64,000 nt of DNA from Rheinheimera riviphila. Lineage in GTDB: Bacteria; Pseudomonadota; Gammaproteobacteria; Enterobacterales; Alteromonadaceae. Under the pieces are notes generated by a model. That model was not told the origin of the DNA, searched no databases, and saw only the letters and a program-made list of their open reading frames with translations. The translations under genes and the position numbers were made by a program. The stretch spans positions 1-64,000 of the forward strand of contig NZ_SACS01000021.1 in NCBI RefSeq assembly GCF_004005945.1. The letters run 5' to 3'. Below are positions 18,670 through 29,621 of this stretch, piece after piece (within the stretch, counting starts at the first letter, position 1; every line of letters begins with the position of its first letter).

Positions 18670-19641
18670 TTAATGATTGCGCTCTACCGCCATATCGGCC
18701 AATGCCAGTAAGGCTTGTTTATAAGGCGATTCAGCTAAAAAAGCGATGCAATCACGAGCCTTCTGCGCTTCTTGTTCAGCGATATTGCGGGTGTATTCAA
18801 AAGCTGCTGTTTCTGCAAGAGTTGCCATGATTTCATCAAGTTTGCTCAAACCGTTGCTTTCGATGATGGCTTCACGGATTAAGGCTTGTTGCTGTGGATT
18901 TCCGTGCTTTAACGCATAGATCAGCGGTAAAGTCGGTTTACCTTCAGCGAGATCGTCACCGATATTCTTACCGAGCTCGTCAACATCGGCCTGGTAATCA
19001 AGCACATCATCGATCAGTTGAAAGGCAGTTCCTAAGTGCATGCCGTAATTTTGCATGGCTTTGGTAACGCTTTCGTCCTGATCGGACAGGACCGCGGCAA
19101 GTTGGGTCGCTGCTTCAAACAGTTTTGCCGTTTTGCAGTAAATGACCTGCATGTAACTTTCTTCTGTGGTGTCCGGGTCATTCACGTTCATCAACTGCAA
19201 TACTTCGCCTTCAGCGATAATATTGGTCGCATCTGCCAGAATTTCCATCACCTGCATTCGGCCAAGTGACACCATCAGCTGAAATGAACGGGTATAAAGG
19301 AAGTCACCCACCAACACACTGGCCTGATTGCCAAAGACCGCATTCGCAGTTTCTTTGCCTCTTCGCAGCATCGATTCGTCGACAACGTCGTCATGCAATA
19401 AGGTTGCGGTGTGAATGAATTCGATAATAGTGGCGAGCGTGACATGTTGCTGGCCTTGATAGCCCAATGCACGCGCAGCCAAAACCGCCAATAACGGGCG
19501 AAGTCTTTTGCCACCACTATTGACGATATAAATACCAAGTTGATTGATTAAAGCGACATCTGAACTGAGCTGAGAGAAGATGTGCTGGTTGACTGCTGCC
19601 ATGTCGTCTTGGCTTAACAGCTTGATTTCATCGAGCGTCAT
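18670..19641 (-). CDS. ispB: Octaprenyl diphosphate synthase
   Basis: Trans-isoprenyl diphosphate synthase making the C40 side chain of ubiquinone/menaquinone. Both aspartate-rich motifs are present: DDVVDESMLRRG and DDVLDYQAD. The ATG at 19641 gives MTLDEIKLLSQDDMAAVNQHI, matching the E. coli start; an upstream GTG at 19659 would add six residues. It is 323 residues. It is divergent from rplU-rpmA, the conserved ispB/rplU arrangement. Confidence 0.95.
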   Translation of the reverse strand: MTLDEIKLLSQDDMAAVNQHIFSQLSSDVALINQLGIYIVNSGGKRLRPLLAVLAARALGYQGQQHVTLATIIEFIHTATLLHDDVVDESMLRRGKETANAVFGNQASVLVGDFLYTRSFQLMVSLGRMQVMEILADATNIIAEGEVLQLMNVNDPDTTEESYMQVIYCKTAKLFEAATQLAAVLSDQDESVTKAMQNYGMHLGTAFQLIDDVLDYQADVDELGKNIGDDLAEGKPTLPLIYALKHGNPQQQALIREAIIESNGLSKLDEIMATLAETAAFEYTRNIAEQEAQKARDCIAFLAESPYKQALLALADMAVERNH

Positions 19642-19752
19642 TCTGAATAACTGCACCAACGGTTAAAGTGGCTTGATTCTACACCAAGAGCCAGATCGGC
19701 AAAACTAAAACTACAGCATTTTGTGAAGTGCTGATCTTTTTCAGAATTATGC

Positions 19753-19781
19753 TTGCGAGGGTAGGGGAAATTGCGTACAAT
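19753..19781 (+). promoter_or_regulatory. Promoter of rplU-rpmA
   Basis: TTGCGA and TACAAT with ideal 17-bp spacing, about 65 bp before rplU. A short leader follows. Confidence 0.7.
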
Positions 19782-19846
19782 TCGCGCCCTGTGAATGTAA
19801 TTAACACGCCCCTTATGTGGCTGGCGTGATCTGTACGGAGTTAACT

Positions 19847-20155
19847 ATGTACGCGGTTTTCCAAAGTGGTGGTAAACAGCACCGTGTGACTGAAGGCCAA
19901 ACCCTTCGTCTAGAAAAACTGGACTTAGAAAAGGGCGCAATTGTTGAATTTGCTGCTCTGATGGTTGTAAATGGTGAAGAAGTCAAAATCGGTACTCCTT
20001 TAGTTGAAGGCAGTAAAGTTACTGCGGAAGTGGTCAATCATGACCGTGGCGATAAAGTTAAAATCGTTAAATTCCGTCGTCGTAAGCACTCTCGTAAACA
20101 AGCTGGCCATCGTCAGTGGTTTACTGAAGTGAAAATTACTGGCATCAGCGCTTAA
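19847..20155 (+). CDS. rplU: 50S ribosomal protein L21
   Basis: Binds 23S rRNA in the large subunit. ATG 19847 gives [25 protein letters not shown] and 103 residues, the standard size; GGAG precedes it. The C-terminal [14 protein letters not shown] basic stretch is typical. rpmA follows after 18 bp. Confidence 0.97.
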   Translation: MYAVFQSGGKQHRVTEGQTLRLEKLDLEKGAIVEFAALMVVNGEEVKIGTPLVEGSKVTAEVVNHDRGDKVKIVKFRRRKHSRKQAGHRQWFTEVKITGISA

Positions 20156-20173
20156 TTTCAGGAGTAACGACTC

Positions 20174-20431
20174 ATGGCAAGTAAAAAAGGTGTAGGTAGT
20201 ACACGTAATGGTCGTGATTCAGAAGCGAAACGCTTAGGTGTTAAGCGCTTCGGTGGCGAATCAGTTTTAGCTGGTAACATCATCGTGCGTCAACGTGGTA
20301 CTAAATTCCACGCTGGCACCAACGTTGGTATCGGTAAAGACCATACCCTGTTTGCTTTAACTGACGGTAAAGTTCAGTTTGAAGTAAAAGGCGAACATAA
20401 CCGTAAATTCGTCAGCATCGTTAGCGAATAA
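20174..20431 (+). CDS. rpmA: 50S ribosomal protein L27
   Basis: 85-residue L27, whose N-terminal tail reaches the peptidyl-transferase centre. The start [28 protein letters not shown] is the mature gammaproteobacterial form without the cleaved Firmicutes extension. Preceded by AGGAG. Co-transcribed with rplU; a strong terminator follows, so obgE needs its own promoter here. Confidence 0.97.
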   Translation: MASKKGVGSTRNGRDSEAKRLGVKRFGGESVLAGNIIVRQRGTKFHAGTNVGIGKDHTLFALTDGKVQFEVKGEHNRKFVSIVSE

Positions 20432-20446
20432 TCGGAAAGCTTTTTG

Positions 20447-20478
20447 AAAAAGCCCCGCCTGAGTGCGGGGCTTTTTTT
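20447..20478 (+). terminator. Rho-independent terminator after rpmA
   Basis: Stem AAAAAGCCCCGC/GCGGGGCTTTTT with CTGAGT loop and a T run. Confidence 0.92.
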
Positions 20479-20519
20479 ATGTACAAGAGATTGATGCTAT
20501 TTAGTACCGTGGGAATGTG

Positions 20520-20678
20520 TATACCCAAAATCATTGAGGATGCGGGTAGGCGACGCGTGAGTGAGACTGGAACGTCAGTCCGACCCGGAGCATAGCTGTT
20601 CTATGTGACTGGGTCGGACTGACGCTTCAGCGAACGAGCGAAGGCAACAACCCCGCATCTTCAAGGATGACGGGTATA
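20520..20678. repeat. 159-bp palindromic element between rpmA and obgE
   Basis: The outer ends are inverted: TATACCC at 20520 against GGGTATA at 20672, extended by GATGCGGG against CCCGCATC further in. A 13-bp perfect inner pair, GTCAGTCCGACCC and GGGTCGGACTGAC, surrounds a small CATAG/CTATG hairpin. There is no coding capacity. It looks like a dispersed palindromic or MITE-like intergenic repeat, but only one copy is visible here. The rest of 20679-20878 holds the obgE leader, with TATAAT at 20843. Confidence 0.75.
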
Positions 20679-20704
20679 AGCCTTTCCGGTAAAATAGCGA
20701 GTAA

Positions 20705-22036
<1,332 letters not shown>

Positions 22037-22045
22037 GGACGTTCG

Positions 22046-22531
22046 ATGAAGATTGCGTTAGTCGCTGCGATGGCCAATCAAAATGTGATTGGCCTGAATA
22101 ATCAAATGCCATGGCATATGCCAGCTGATCTTGCACATTTTAAGCAAGTGACGCTGGGCAAGCCGGTCATTATGGGTCGCAAGACCTATGACTCGATTGG
22201 CCGCTTATTGCCTGGCCGTCGTAATATCATTATTAGCCGACAGCCAGCACCACAACAACTTGCTGCAGACTGGGTTCATTCGATTGACGAAGCGCTTGCG
22301 CTGGTTGCAGATCAAGCGGAAGTGATGATCATTGGCGGTGCAGATTTGTATAAGCAACTGCTGCCGCGAGCTGATCGGCTCTATCTCACCCACATCGATC
22401 TCGACACCGAAGGCGATGCTTATTTTCCAGACTATCAAACTGATGGCAATTGGCAGCAAATAAGTAGCGCCGAATTTGCCGCGGATCACAAAAACCCTCA
22501 TTCATATCGTTTTGTTTTACTTGAAAAGTAA
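22046..22531 (+). CDS. folA: Dihydrofolate reductase
   Basis: NADPH-dependent reduction of dihydrofolate to tetrahydrofolate; trimethoprim target. 161 residues with MPWHMPADLAHFK (active-site Asp and Trp), the NADPH-binding GRKTYDSIGRLLPGRRNIIISR and IIGGADLY. It is 9 bp behind obgE with GGACG before the ATG, so probably co-transcribed, an unusual but not unique neighbour. Confidence 0.96.
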   Translation: MKIALVAAMANQNVIGLNNQMPWHMPADLAHFKQVTLGKPVIMGRKTYDSIGRLLPGRRNIIISRQPAPQQLAADWVHSIDEALALVADQAEVMIIGGADLYKQLLPRADRLYLTHIDLDTEGDAYFPDYQTDGNWQQISSAEFAADHKNPHSYRFVLLEK

Positions 22532-22616
22532 AGCTGTCGTGTTGGTTGATTGCACAGCGTATAACATGTTGCTACTATTAGTTCGGTCTGGATCCTAACT
22601 GTTTGAGAGGTCGTCT

Positions 22617-22994
22617 ATGAAAGTATTACCAGCGATGTTATGCAGTTCGCTGTTAACTGGTCTGTTCGTGGTATCTCCTGTAGCGCATGCTGATCAACAG
22701 TTGGCTGCGTCGATGTGTGACTATGTTAAAGCAGATGATAAAAACCGTTTCCGAAAATTACTCAGTGATAACCGCCTACGTCTGCGTAATATCTATGATG
22801 GCGTGATGTGCGATGGTCATCCTCTCGTGCGTTTTGCAGTTGTCAGCAATGCTGCTGGTGCCGGTGAGTTTATTATTAAGCAGTTACCCGCGGCACAAAT
22901 TAGCTCTTCAGGCGATATCGCGTGGGCAGAAGCGAATCATGCAGGTTCTGCGTTGATTGCAGTGTTAAAAGAACGTGCAGGCGGTGGTGACTAG
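22617..22994 (+). CDS. DUF3718 family secreted protein
   Basis: A 125-residue protein with a signal peptide (cleavage likely after VAHA, about residue 25), so probably periplasmic. The pattern CDYVKADDKNRFRKLLSDNRLRLRNIYDGVMCDGHPLVRFA, with two conserved cysteines, matches DUF3718, an uncharacterised family of Alteromonadales and relatives. GAGAGG precedes the ATG. It appears monocistronic. No function is known to me. Confidence 0.75.
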   Translation: MKVLPAMLCSSLLTGLFVVSPVAHADQQLAASMCDYVKADDKNRFRKLLSDNRLRLRNIYDGVMCDGHPLVRFAVVSNAAGAGEFIIKQLPAAQISSSGDIAWAEANHAGSALIAVLKERAGGGD

Positions 22995-23038
22995 GAAGTT
23001 GCCACGATATCGACAAAAAACCGACCAAGATAAAAAAT

Positions 23039-23062
23039 AACCGCAGCGATGCGGTTTTTTTA
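23039..23062 (+). terminator. Rho-independent terminator after the DUF3718 gene
   Basis: Stem AACCGCA/TGCGGTT with GCGA loop followed by a T run. Confidence 0.85.
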
Positions 23063-23186
23063 CGCCGATTGGCATTAGATCTTCCCTTAGTCGGAGCATC
23101 ACGGCAGCAGCGTTTTTTCGACGATGTCTAGGGAAGGCGGGCATGATGATTTCTGGTTTCTAAAATTCCAGTTTCTTTGAGGCAAA

Positions 23187-23213
23187 AAAAACACCGCATT
23201 GCGGTGTTTTTTA
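23187..23213 (-). terminator. Terminator of the chemoreceptor gene
   Basis: Stem AAAAACACCGC/GCGGTGTTTTT with ATT loop, just beyond the stop of the minus-strand chemoreceptor. It is symmetrical and may work both ways. Confidence 0.88.
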
Positions 23214-23227
23214 TCAAAAAGCTCAGA

Positions 23228-25240
23228 TTAGACCTTAAACTGATCAACCGATTGGCGTAACTCTTCAGCCAAACGAGCGACTTCATGGCTTGAATCCGAA
23301 GTTTGCTCAGCACCAGAAGCGGTTTCTTCAGCGATGTTTACAATCGATTCCAGCAGTTTACTGATCTCATGTGAAACCTGATTTTGCTCACGGGCAGCGT
23401 GAGAAATTTGCTCGCTCATATCGTGTGCTAAGTGCACCGCATGAGTGATGGAATCCAGCGCCTGATCGGCAATTTCAGTTTGCGCCACGCAGTTTTCTGC
23501 CTGACGTTTCCCTTTATTCATTGCTTCTACGGCGGCATGGGCACCAGATTGCAGCACCTGAATCATCGCCTGAATTTCCTGAGTCGATGACTGTGTTTTG
23601 CTGGCTAGTGAACGAACTTCGTCAGCAACGACTGCAAAACCACGACCTTGCTCACCGGCACGAGCCGCTTCAATCGCCGCGTTTAATGCCAATAAGTTAG
23701 TTTGCTCAGCAATACCGCGGATAACATCGAGGATGCTGCCGATAGACGCGCTGTCCTGATGCAGTTTATTGATAACTTTAGAAGCTTGTTCAACTTCCTG
23801 TGACAGCTGCAGAATGGTTTGTTTGTTGGTATTGGAAATACCTTTGACACGTTCTGCTTCGCTGTCAGCATGTTTAATTTCGGCCAGTGCATCGCTTGAA
23901 CTTTGCATCACGCCTTGTGAAGTGCTGCTCATTTCTGTCGTGGCAGTGGCGGCTTGTGTCACTTGTGACTTCTGTTCACGGATCGCCTGCGTCGATTGAA
24001 CGGTAATGGCCGAGGTTTGCTCTGAAGCTGCAGCAAGCTGCGTAGAACGTGAAATAATGCCTTGGATCAACTGACGCAGGTTGCCAATCACCTGGTTACA
24101 GTTGCGCGCCAGTTCACCGAATTCATCGCTGGCGGTGTCGTCTAAGCGTTTGGTTAAATCACCTGAAGCGACAACGCCTAAAATTTCATTCACTTTAGCC
24201 AGTGGGGTGGTGATGCTGCGAACAGTTTGCATCGCAATCCCGATAGCAATGGCGATTGATACCAGGACCACGACAAAAATGGTCACGACCGCTGAACTGA
24301 CGCTAGACTCAGCTTCTTGTTGGATTTCACCGGCTGCTGTACGCACTTTTGCCAGCAACTGTGCTAAGGCGTCAACGGCTGCTGTAGTTTGTTGTTCGGT
24401 GGCAGCAAGTAACTTCGTTGCGGTAGCCTGAGCCGTTAAACGTTGTTGCTTTAAGGTTAAAATACCTTGTGCACCACCAATTAACTCGTTAATTTCATTA
24501 ATTTTGTCATTTAAATCTGTCACCATCTCCACACTATCACCAGTTTCGGCGGCGATGATGGCCATTTTTGCGACTATATCACTTAAACGATTTTTAACTT
24601 CGTTGCTTAAGGTATCCGCTGTTGCCTGCGCGTTGGTCCGTGTTAAGTCAACTACGGTACTCACCAGTGCATTCATACTGGTTTCCATTTCGGTGGCGGC
24701 TTCAGTGGATTTTGGGAAACGGCGGCTAACGTCGCGAACGTCAGAAAAATCGAGGATGAGGGAAGCTGCATCATCTGAGCTGCCTTCTAAATCTGACAAC
24801 TTGCTGTTCATCTGGTCGCGCAGGGTCAGACTTTTTTTCAAGTCGGCAAACAAGGCATTACTACCGGTGCTGAACTCGTCATATTCTGAAGAAAGCTGTT
24901 TAAAGCTTGCCGCGAGGGCTGGCTCGGCAGCGACGACCTCTTGCAGGGCTTTTGCTGCAGTGTCGTACTGGGATTTTTCGTTGTTAAACTCACCTTCGAG
25001 CTTAACCACGTCTTTCACTTCTTCACTGTAGAAAGCCTGCAAACTGACTTTGCTCATTTTGACAAATTCACTTTGCAGCGTGGCGCTATTTTCGAGGGCT
25101 GGAATGGAGATGCTGTTCACCTGATTGGTGGAATCGCTGATCTCGCTCAGACTGTAGTAAGACGTGCCGCCCAAAAACAGTAACAATATTAAAATAGCGC
25201 TAAAACCACCTACAATTCGCATTGCTACAGTTAACTTCAT
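23228..25240 (-). CDS. Methyl-accepting chemotaxis protein with large periplasmic helical sensor
   Basis: Transmembrane chemoreceptor of 670 residues that would signal through CheA/CheW. It has an N-terminal membrane helix (about 8-30), a long all-helical, glycine-poor periplasmic region of about 300 residues, a second membrane helix (about 318-340), HAMP, and a cytoplasmic hairpin with the invariant tip [34 protein letters not shown]. The sensor is larger than a four-helix bundle and could be of the helical bimodular (HBM) type; the ligand is unknown. GGGAG precedes the ATG. No che or flagellar genes are nearby. Confidence 0.9.
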   Translation of the reverse strand: MKLTVAMRIVGGFSAILILLLFLGGTSYYSLSEISDSTNQVNSISIPALENSATLQSEFVKMSKVSLQAFYSEEVKDVVKLEGEFNNEKSQYDTAAKALQEVVAAEPALAASFKQLSSEYDEFSTGSNALFADLKKSLTLRDQMNSKLSDLEGSSDDAASLILDFSDVRDVSRRFPKSTEAATEMETSMNALVSTVVDLTRTNAQATADTLSNEVKNRLSDIVAKMAIIAAETGDSVEMVTDLNDKINEINELIGGAQGILTLKQQRLTAQATATKLLAATEQQTTAAVDALAQLLAKVRTAAGEIQQEAESSVSSAVVTIFVVVLVSIAIAIGIAMQTVRSITTPLAKVNEILGVVASGDLTKRLDDTASDEFGELARNCNQVIGNLRQLIQGIISRSTQLAAASEQTSAITVQSTQAIREQKSQVTQAATATTEMSSTSQGVMQSSSDALAEIKHADSEAERVKGISNTNKQTILQLSQEVEQASKVINKLHQDSASIGSILDVIRGIAEQTNLLALNAAIEAARAGEQGRGFAVVADEVRSLASKTQSSTQEIQAMIQVLQSGAHAAVEAMNKGKRQAENCVAQTEIADQALDSITHAVHLAHDMSEQISHAAREQNQVSHEISKLLESIVNIAEETASGAEQTSDSSHEVARLAEELRQSVDQFKV

Positions 25241-25329
25241 GTGGAACTCCCAAAGGGTTTGTAATTAGTCGCTCGATTGTGCGTGCGGTTCGGCCTGACG
25301 ACCAATTATGCAGTCAAAAAACGATCGTA

Positions 25330-26142
25330 TTATAGTTGTTTTTTGTATCCTGTGACACTATAACGCCGTTGCGTTTCAATACAATAGGCTGTTAAAGAAT
25401 TTCCCCAGACGCATCCTGTATCCAGTGCATGGATCCTTTGTACAGTGCATTGACCTTGTAAAGCAGCCCAGTGACCGAAAAAAACTTCCGGATGCTGACG
25501 CTCCCGCCAGAACTCAAACCAGGGTTTTAAATCGGGATTGGCCGAAATTTCACCTTTTTCTTTCAGCTCCAGCCGACCATCAGCATAACAATAGCGCATG
25601 CGGGTGAGGCTGTTAATGCTAAAACGCAGCTTCTCAGCCATGGTTGTGGCGTCAGACCACAAGGTCGGTGTATTGCCATACATCTGGCTAAACACAAATT
25701 CCGGTTGCTGTTGTAGCGCCGCCGCGACTTGTTGACTGGCCGCCAGTGCCGTTGGCAGATCCCATTCCGGGGCAAGTCCAGCGTGGACCAACAGTAAGTT
25801 TTGTGCTGGTTCGAAGTGAAGTAGCGGTTGTTGCAGCAGCCAGTCGGCCAGTTGTTGTTTATCCGGTGCTTGTTGCAAAGACGCCAGTTGGTCAGCGGCA
25901 GAGATTTTGCCAAAACCATACAATGAAGCCAGAAAGTTCAGATCATGATTGCCAAGCACGGTGATGGCATTGTCAGCCAAAGCTTTTACGAAGCGCAGAC
26001 ATTCGAGGGATTTTGGACCCCGGGCAATCAAATCACCGCAGAACCATAGCTGATCGCGGTCGCTGTTAAAGTCGATGGACTGTAACAGCGCCAGCAGTTG
26101 ATCAAAACAGCCCTGAACATCGCCAATCACATACCTGGCCAT
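25330..26142 (-). CDS. apaH: Symmetrical bis(5'-nucleosyl)-tetraphosphatase
   Basis: Hydrolyses Ap4A to two ADP; also acts on Np4-capped RNA in E. coli. Metallophosphatase motifs GDVQGCFDQL, GDLIARGP and GNHD lie in the first 70 residues; HAGLAPEW and HWAALQG are further on. 270 residues. It is the last gene of the lptD-surA-pdxA-rsmA-apaG-apaH operon, directly after apaG. Confidence 0.95.
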   Translation of the reverse strand: MARYVIGDVQGCFDQLLALLQSIDFNSDRDQLWFCGDLIARGPKSLECLRFVKALADNAITVLGNHDLNFLASLYGFGKISAADQLASLQQAPDKQQLADWLLQQPLLHFEPAQNLLLVHAGLAPEWDLPTALAASQQVAAALQQQPEFVFSQMYGNTPTLWSDATTMAEKLRFSINSLTRMRYCYADGRLELKEKGEISANPDLKPWFEFWRERQHPEVFFGHWAALQGQCTVQRIHALDTGCVWGNSLTAYCIETQRRYSVTGYKKQL

Positions 26143-26143
26143 A

Positions 26144-26521
26144 TCAGTTCAGAATATTTGGAATGGCCAGACGAAACACCGGTATTTGCGCATGAAAGCT
26201 CTCGCCACTAGCGGCAGTCATTTCATAATGACCTTGCATGGTGCCGACCGGAGTTTCCAGCACAGCGCCGCTGGTGTAGGTGTAGCTTGTTCCCGGCGGG
26301 AGCTCTGGTTGTTCACCAATGACGCCATCGCCATAGACTTCACTGTGCTTACCATTGGCGTCAGTAATGGACCAATAACGACGCAGTAATTTTACTTTTT
26401 GTTCGCTTTGATTGCGGATAGTAATGGTATAAGCAAACACAAAACGTTCGGCAGCTGCGTCTGACTGATTCTCAACGTAAAAAGTCTCGACCTCTATTGG
26501 AATGGCAAACTGAGCGCTCAT
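26144..26521 (-). CDS. apaG: ApaG protein
   Basis: 125-residue fibronectin-III-like fold protein of unclear function, conserved with apaH. Its ATG overlaps the rsmA stop as ATGA at 26518-26521; the longer open frame to 26551 lies within rsmA. The family segment [27 protein letters not shown] and [25 protein letters not shown] is clear. Confidence 0.93.
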   Translation of the reverse strand: MSAQFAIPIEVETFYVENQSDAAAERFVFAYTITIRNQSEQKVKLLRRYWSITDANGKHSEVYGDGVIGEQPELPPGTSYTYTSGAVLETPVGTMQGHYEMTAASGESFHAQIPVFRLAIPNILN

Positions 26522-27333
26522 AGCTTGCTTTCCGGCTGTTGTGATAACCACTTGGCGATCCGGATAAATTCGCTGACCGGTAGTTGTTCCGGGCGAAGTG
26601 ATGGATCGATCCCAAGGCCTTCAATTTGCTCAGCGGTGGCAAAATTACTAAAACAATTGCGCAAGGTTTTGCGGCGTTGATTAAACGCTTCCAGACACAC
26701 GCGGTTGAGCACTGTGACCGGCACGCCATCACGTTCGCTGTCGGCTTTCGGGATCAGCCGCACCACCGCAGAATGGACCTTTGGCGCCGGCTTAAAGGCG
26801 CCAGGACCCACTTCAACCACCGGCATGGCGTGGCAAAAAAACTGTGTCATCACGCTGAGACGGCCATAAGTTTTAGAGCCATGACCAGCTGTCATGCGTT
26901 CAACCACTTCTTTTTGCAGCATAAAATGCATGTTTTCAATATGTTCAGTAAATTCAAACAGATGAAACAGCAACGGCGTTGAAATGTTGTACGGCAAATT
27001 ACCAAAAATTTTCAGCTTGCCACCAGCGGGTACCAGGGTGCTGAAATCAAATTTCATCGCATCCCCCTGATGGATGGTCAGCTTGTCGGCAAGTGTCGGA
27101 TGCTCGCGCAAGCGCTGCGCCAAATCCCGGTCCAGTTCGACCACGGTTAGATGACCACTGCGCTCCACCACCGGCTCGGTTAAAGCGCCAAGGCCAGGAC
27201 CAATTTCAACCAGATGTTCACCTGGTTTTGGCGCTATGGCTTTAACAATACGTTCAATAACTACCGGGTCGTGCAGGAAGTTCTGGCCAAATCTTTTGCG
27301 GGCGGTATGGCCCATATGTACTTTATCTGTCAT
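26518..27333 (-). CDS. rsmA: 16S rRNA dimethyladenosine methyltransferase
   Basis: KsgA/RsmA dimethylates A1518 and A1519 of 16S rRNA late in 30S assembly. SAM motif I is [11 protein letters not shown], motif IV is NLPYNIS, and the N-terminal [10 protein letters not shown] is typical. 271 residues. It overlaps pdxA at its start (11 bp) and apaG at its end (4 bp), implying translational coupling. Confidence 0.96.
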   Translation of the reverse strand: MTDKVHMGHTARKRFGQNFLHDPVVIERIVKAIAPKPGEHLVEIGPGLGALTEPVVERSGHLTVVELDRDLAQRLREHPTLADKLTIHQGDAMKFDFSTLVPAGGKLKIFGNLPYNISTPLLFHLFEFTEHIENMHFMLQKEVVERMTAGHGSKTYGRLSVMTQFFCHAMPVVEVGPGAFKPAPKVHSAVVRLIPKADSERDGVPVTVLNRVCLEAFNQRRKTLRNCFSNFATAEQIEGLGIDPSLRPEQLPVSEFIRIAKWLSQQPESKL

Positions 27334-28321
27334 TGCGTGAATTCGATTGAGTCGCTAAAAAAATCGCCTGATCCAAAGCATGCTGAAAGCTGCCGGCATC
27401 GGCGGTGCCGGTGCCTGCTAAATCAATCGCTGTGCCATGGTCGACGGAAGTGCGGATCAGCGGTAAACCCAGGCTGATATTGACCGAACGGCCAAATCCT
27501 TTGTGTTTCAGCACGGGTAATCCCTGATCGTGATACATCGCTAATACTGCATCAGCGTTGTCGAGATATTTGGGTTGGAATAAAGTATCCGCTGGCAACG
27601 GTCCTATTAAATCCATACCTTCTGCGCGCAGGTCGTTTAAAGTCGGGATCATCACATCGATTTCTTCCCGGCCTAAATGACCATCTTCGCCGGCATGTGG
27701 GTTTAACCCACAGACATAAATCCGCGGATTCGGGATGGCAAATTTTTGCTGTAAATCCTGCTGCAAAATCCGCAGCACCTGAGTCAGGCGTTCGCGGGTA
27801 ATGGCTTTGGCCACATAAGCCAGCGGAATATGTGTTGTCGCCAACGCCACGCGCAACCCTTCGGTGGCGAGCATCATCACCACATAAGGTGTATTGGACT
27901 GATGGGCGAAAAATTCAGTATGGCCGCTAAATGGAATACCGGATTTATTAATAATACCCTTGTGTACCGGGCCTGTGACGATGGCAGCAAATTCGCCGGA
28001 GATTGATTTTTCTCCGGCAAAAGTCAGGGTATCGACCACGTAACGGCCATTGTTTTCGTTCAGCACACCCGGGACTACCGGCTGCGCGACTAGAAATGGT
28101 GCTATGGTCAGTGTACCGGCGGCTTGTGGTGTCGCCGGACGCTCCGGTTGATAGGGCAATAACGTCAACGGCAGCTGCAACAAGGCTGCCCGTTGTTGTA
28201 GCACTTCCGGATCGGCGCACACCACCAGTTCAACTGGCCAGCTTTGCTGCGCCAGTTGAATAATGAGGTCCGGACCTATACCTGCCGGTTCACCGGGCGT
28301 GACGCCAATTCGTAGGGTCAT
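27323..28321 (-). CDS. pdxA: 4-hydroxythreonine-4-phosphate dehydrogenase
   Basis: Oxidises 4-phosphohydroxy-L-threonine in pyridoxal phosphate synthesis. 332 residues with the start [37 protein letters not shown] and the metal-binding [12 protein letters not shown] and [20 protein letters not shown]. It overlaps surA by 4 bp (ATGA) and rsmA by 11 bp. Confidence 0.96.
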   Translation of the reverse strand: MTLRIGVTPGEPAGIGPDLIIQLAQQSWPVELVVCADPEVLQQRAALLQLPLTLLPYQPERPATPQAAGTLTIAPFLVAQPVVPGVLNENNGRYVVDTLTFAGEKSISGEFAAIVTGPVHKGIINKSGIPFSGHTEFFAHQSNTPYVVMMLATEGLRVALATTHIPLAYVAKAITRERLTQVLRILQQDLQQKFAIPNPRIYVCGLNPHAGEDGHLGREEIDVMIPTLNDLRAEGMDLIGPLPADTLFQPKYLDNADAVLAMYHDQGLPVLKHKGFGRSVNISLGLPLIRTSVDHGTAIDLAGTGTADAGSFQHALDQAIFLATQSNSRNDR

Positions 28322-29610
28322 TCAGTCTCAGCCAGAATTTCAATAAAGGCCTGGTCACGTAATTCGCGCAGGAAGTTACTGGATTCTTCATTATAACGGC
28401 GGTTGTAAATCAGTCGGGTGACTTGCTCACGCTTTTTCTCGGCGGTGGCATCTACGGTGCGACGGTCATGCAACTCAATGATATGCCAGCCGAAATCTGA
28501 GCGGAATGGCTCGCTGATTTCGCCTTTTTTCATGTTAGCAAGGGTGTCGCGGAACGCCGGAACATATTTTCCCGGATCAGCCCAGCCCAGTTCACCGCCT
28601 TTTAATTTTGAACCCGGGTCTTCCGAGTGCTCACGGGCGAATGCTGCAAAATCACCTTTGCCGGCTTTGTATTCTTTGACGAAGTTAGCCAGGGTATTTT
28701 TGGCTTTTTCTTCGCTGACGATAATTGAAGGTTTAATCAGCACGTGACGGGCATTTACTTCTTCAAATTCAACAACGTTAGCGCCGCGGATATCAAAAAT
28801 GGTCAGAATGTGAAAACCAGCACCTGAACGCAGCGGCCCAATCATGTCAGTTTTCTTTTTACCGCGGATTTGGTCAGCAAACAAAGTCGGCATTTCGTTG
28901 ATATTGAGCCAACCCATGTCGCCGCCTTCGAGCGCTGTTTCAGCGGAAGACGATGCAATAGCAATTTTTTTGAAGTCGCTGCCACTACGTAACAACTCAA
29001 TGATTTTATTGGCTTTAACTTCAGCGTCTTTCATTTGAGCGGCATCTGGCTGGCTTGGCAATGCCACCAGAATATGGCCGATATTATATTCTTCGTTACT
29101 GGCGCCTTGCTGCTCCATCAGTTTGGTGACGGTGTCGATTTCCTGTGGGCTGACATAAATCCGCCGTTGCACATTGGCACGCAGTACTTCGCCGGTGGTG
29201 ATTTCTTCGCGTAATCTTTCGCGGAAAACTTCGTAACTACCTTCTTCCTGGACCACCTGACTGCGGAATTGCTCCAGCGTCATTTTCTGCTCGCGGGCAA
29301 TATTTTCAATCGTTTCATCAAGTTGCGGGTCGGTAATTTGTAAACCCATCCGCTTTGCCATTTGCATTTGCAGGCTGTTCAAAATCAGTCGCTCCATCGC
29401 CTGAGTGCGCAGTGCGCGATCCGAAGGTAGCGTCTGATTTTGACGGCTGGCATTGGTTTTTACCCGTTGCACCATCTCGTTTACTTCACTTTCAAGCACC
29501 ACGCCGTTGTTGACAACAGCAGCGACCGCATCCACTTTCGTTTCAGCAGCCTGTGAGCCCAGTACGAAGCAGGTCGTTACGGCAACAGCAATCAACTTTT
29601 GTAACTTCAT
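28318..29610 (-). CDS. surA: Periplasmic chaperone / peptidyl-prolyl isomerase SurA
   Basis: Chaperones outer-membrane proteins, including LptD, to the BAM complex. I choose ATG 29610 ([21 protein letters not shown], a clean signal peptide), preceded by TGGA; an ATG at 29622 overlapping the lptD stop would add four residues. It has an N-terminal SurA domain and two parvulin domains ([11 protein letters not shown] and [10 protein letters not shown] mark their starts). About 430 residues. Confidence 0.94.
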   Translation of the reverse strand: MKLQKLIAVAVTTCFVLGSQAAETKVDAVAAVVNNGVVLESEVNEMVQRVKTNASRQNQTLPSDRALRTQAMERLILNSLQMQMAKRMGLQITDPQLDETIENIAREQKMTLEQFRSQVVQEEGSYEVFRERLREEITTGEVLRANVQRRIYVSPQEIDTVTKLMEQQGASNEEYNIGHILVALPSQPDAAQMKDAEVKANKIIELLRSGSDFKKIAIASSSAETALEGGDMGWLNINEMPTLFADQIRGKKKTDMIGPLRSGAGFHILTIFDIRGANVVEFEEVNARHVLIKPSIIVSEEKAKNTLANFVKEYKAGKGDFAAFAREHSEDPGSKLKGGELGWADPGKYVPAFRDTLANMKKGEISEPFRSDFGWHIIELHDRRTVDATAEKKREQVTRLIYNRRYNEESSNFLRELRDQAFIEILAETE

Positions 29611-29621
29611 AAAATTCCACA

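Noticed and set aside
24504-25031. 175-residue plus-strand frame opposite the chemoreceptor
   Set aside because: Antisense shadow of the helical sensor region with Ser/Leu bias; no ribosome site or family features.
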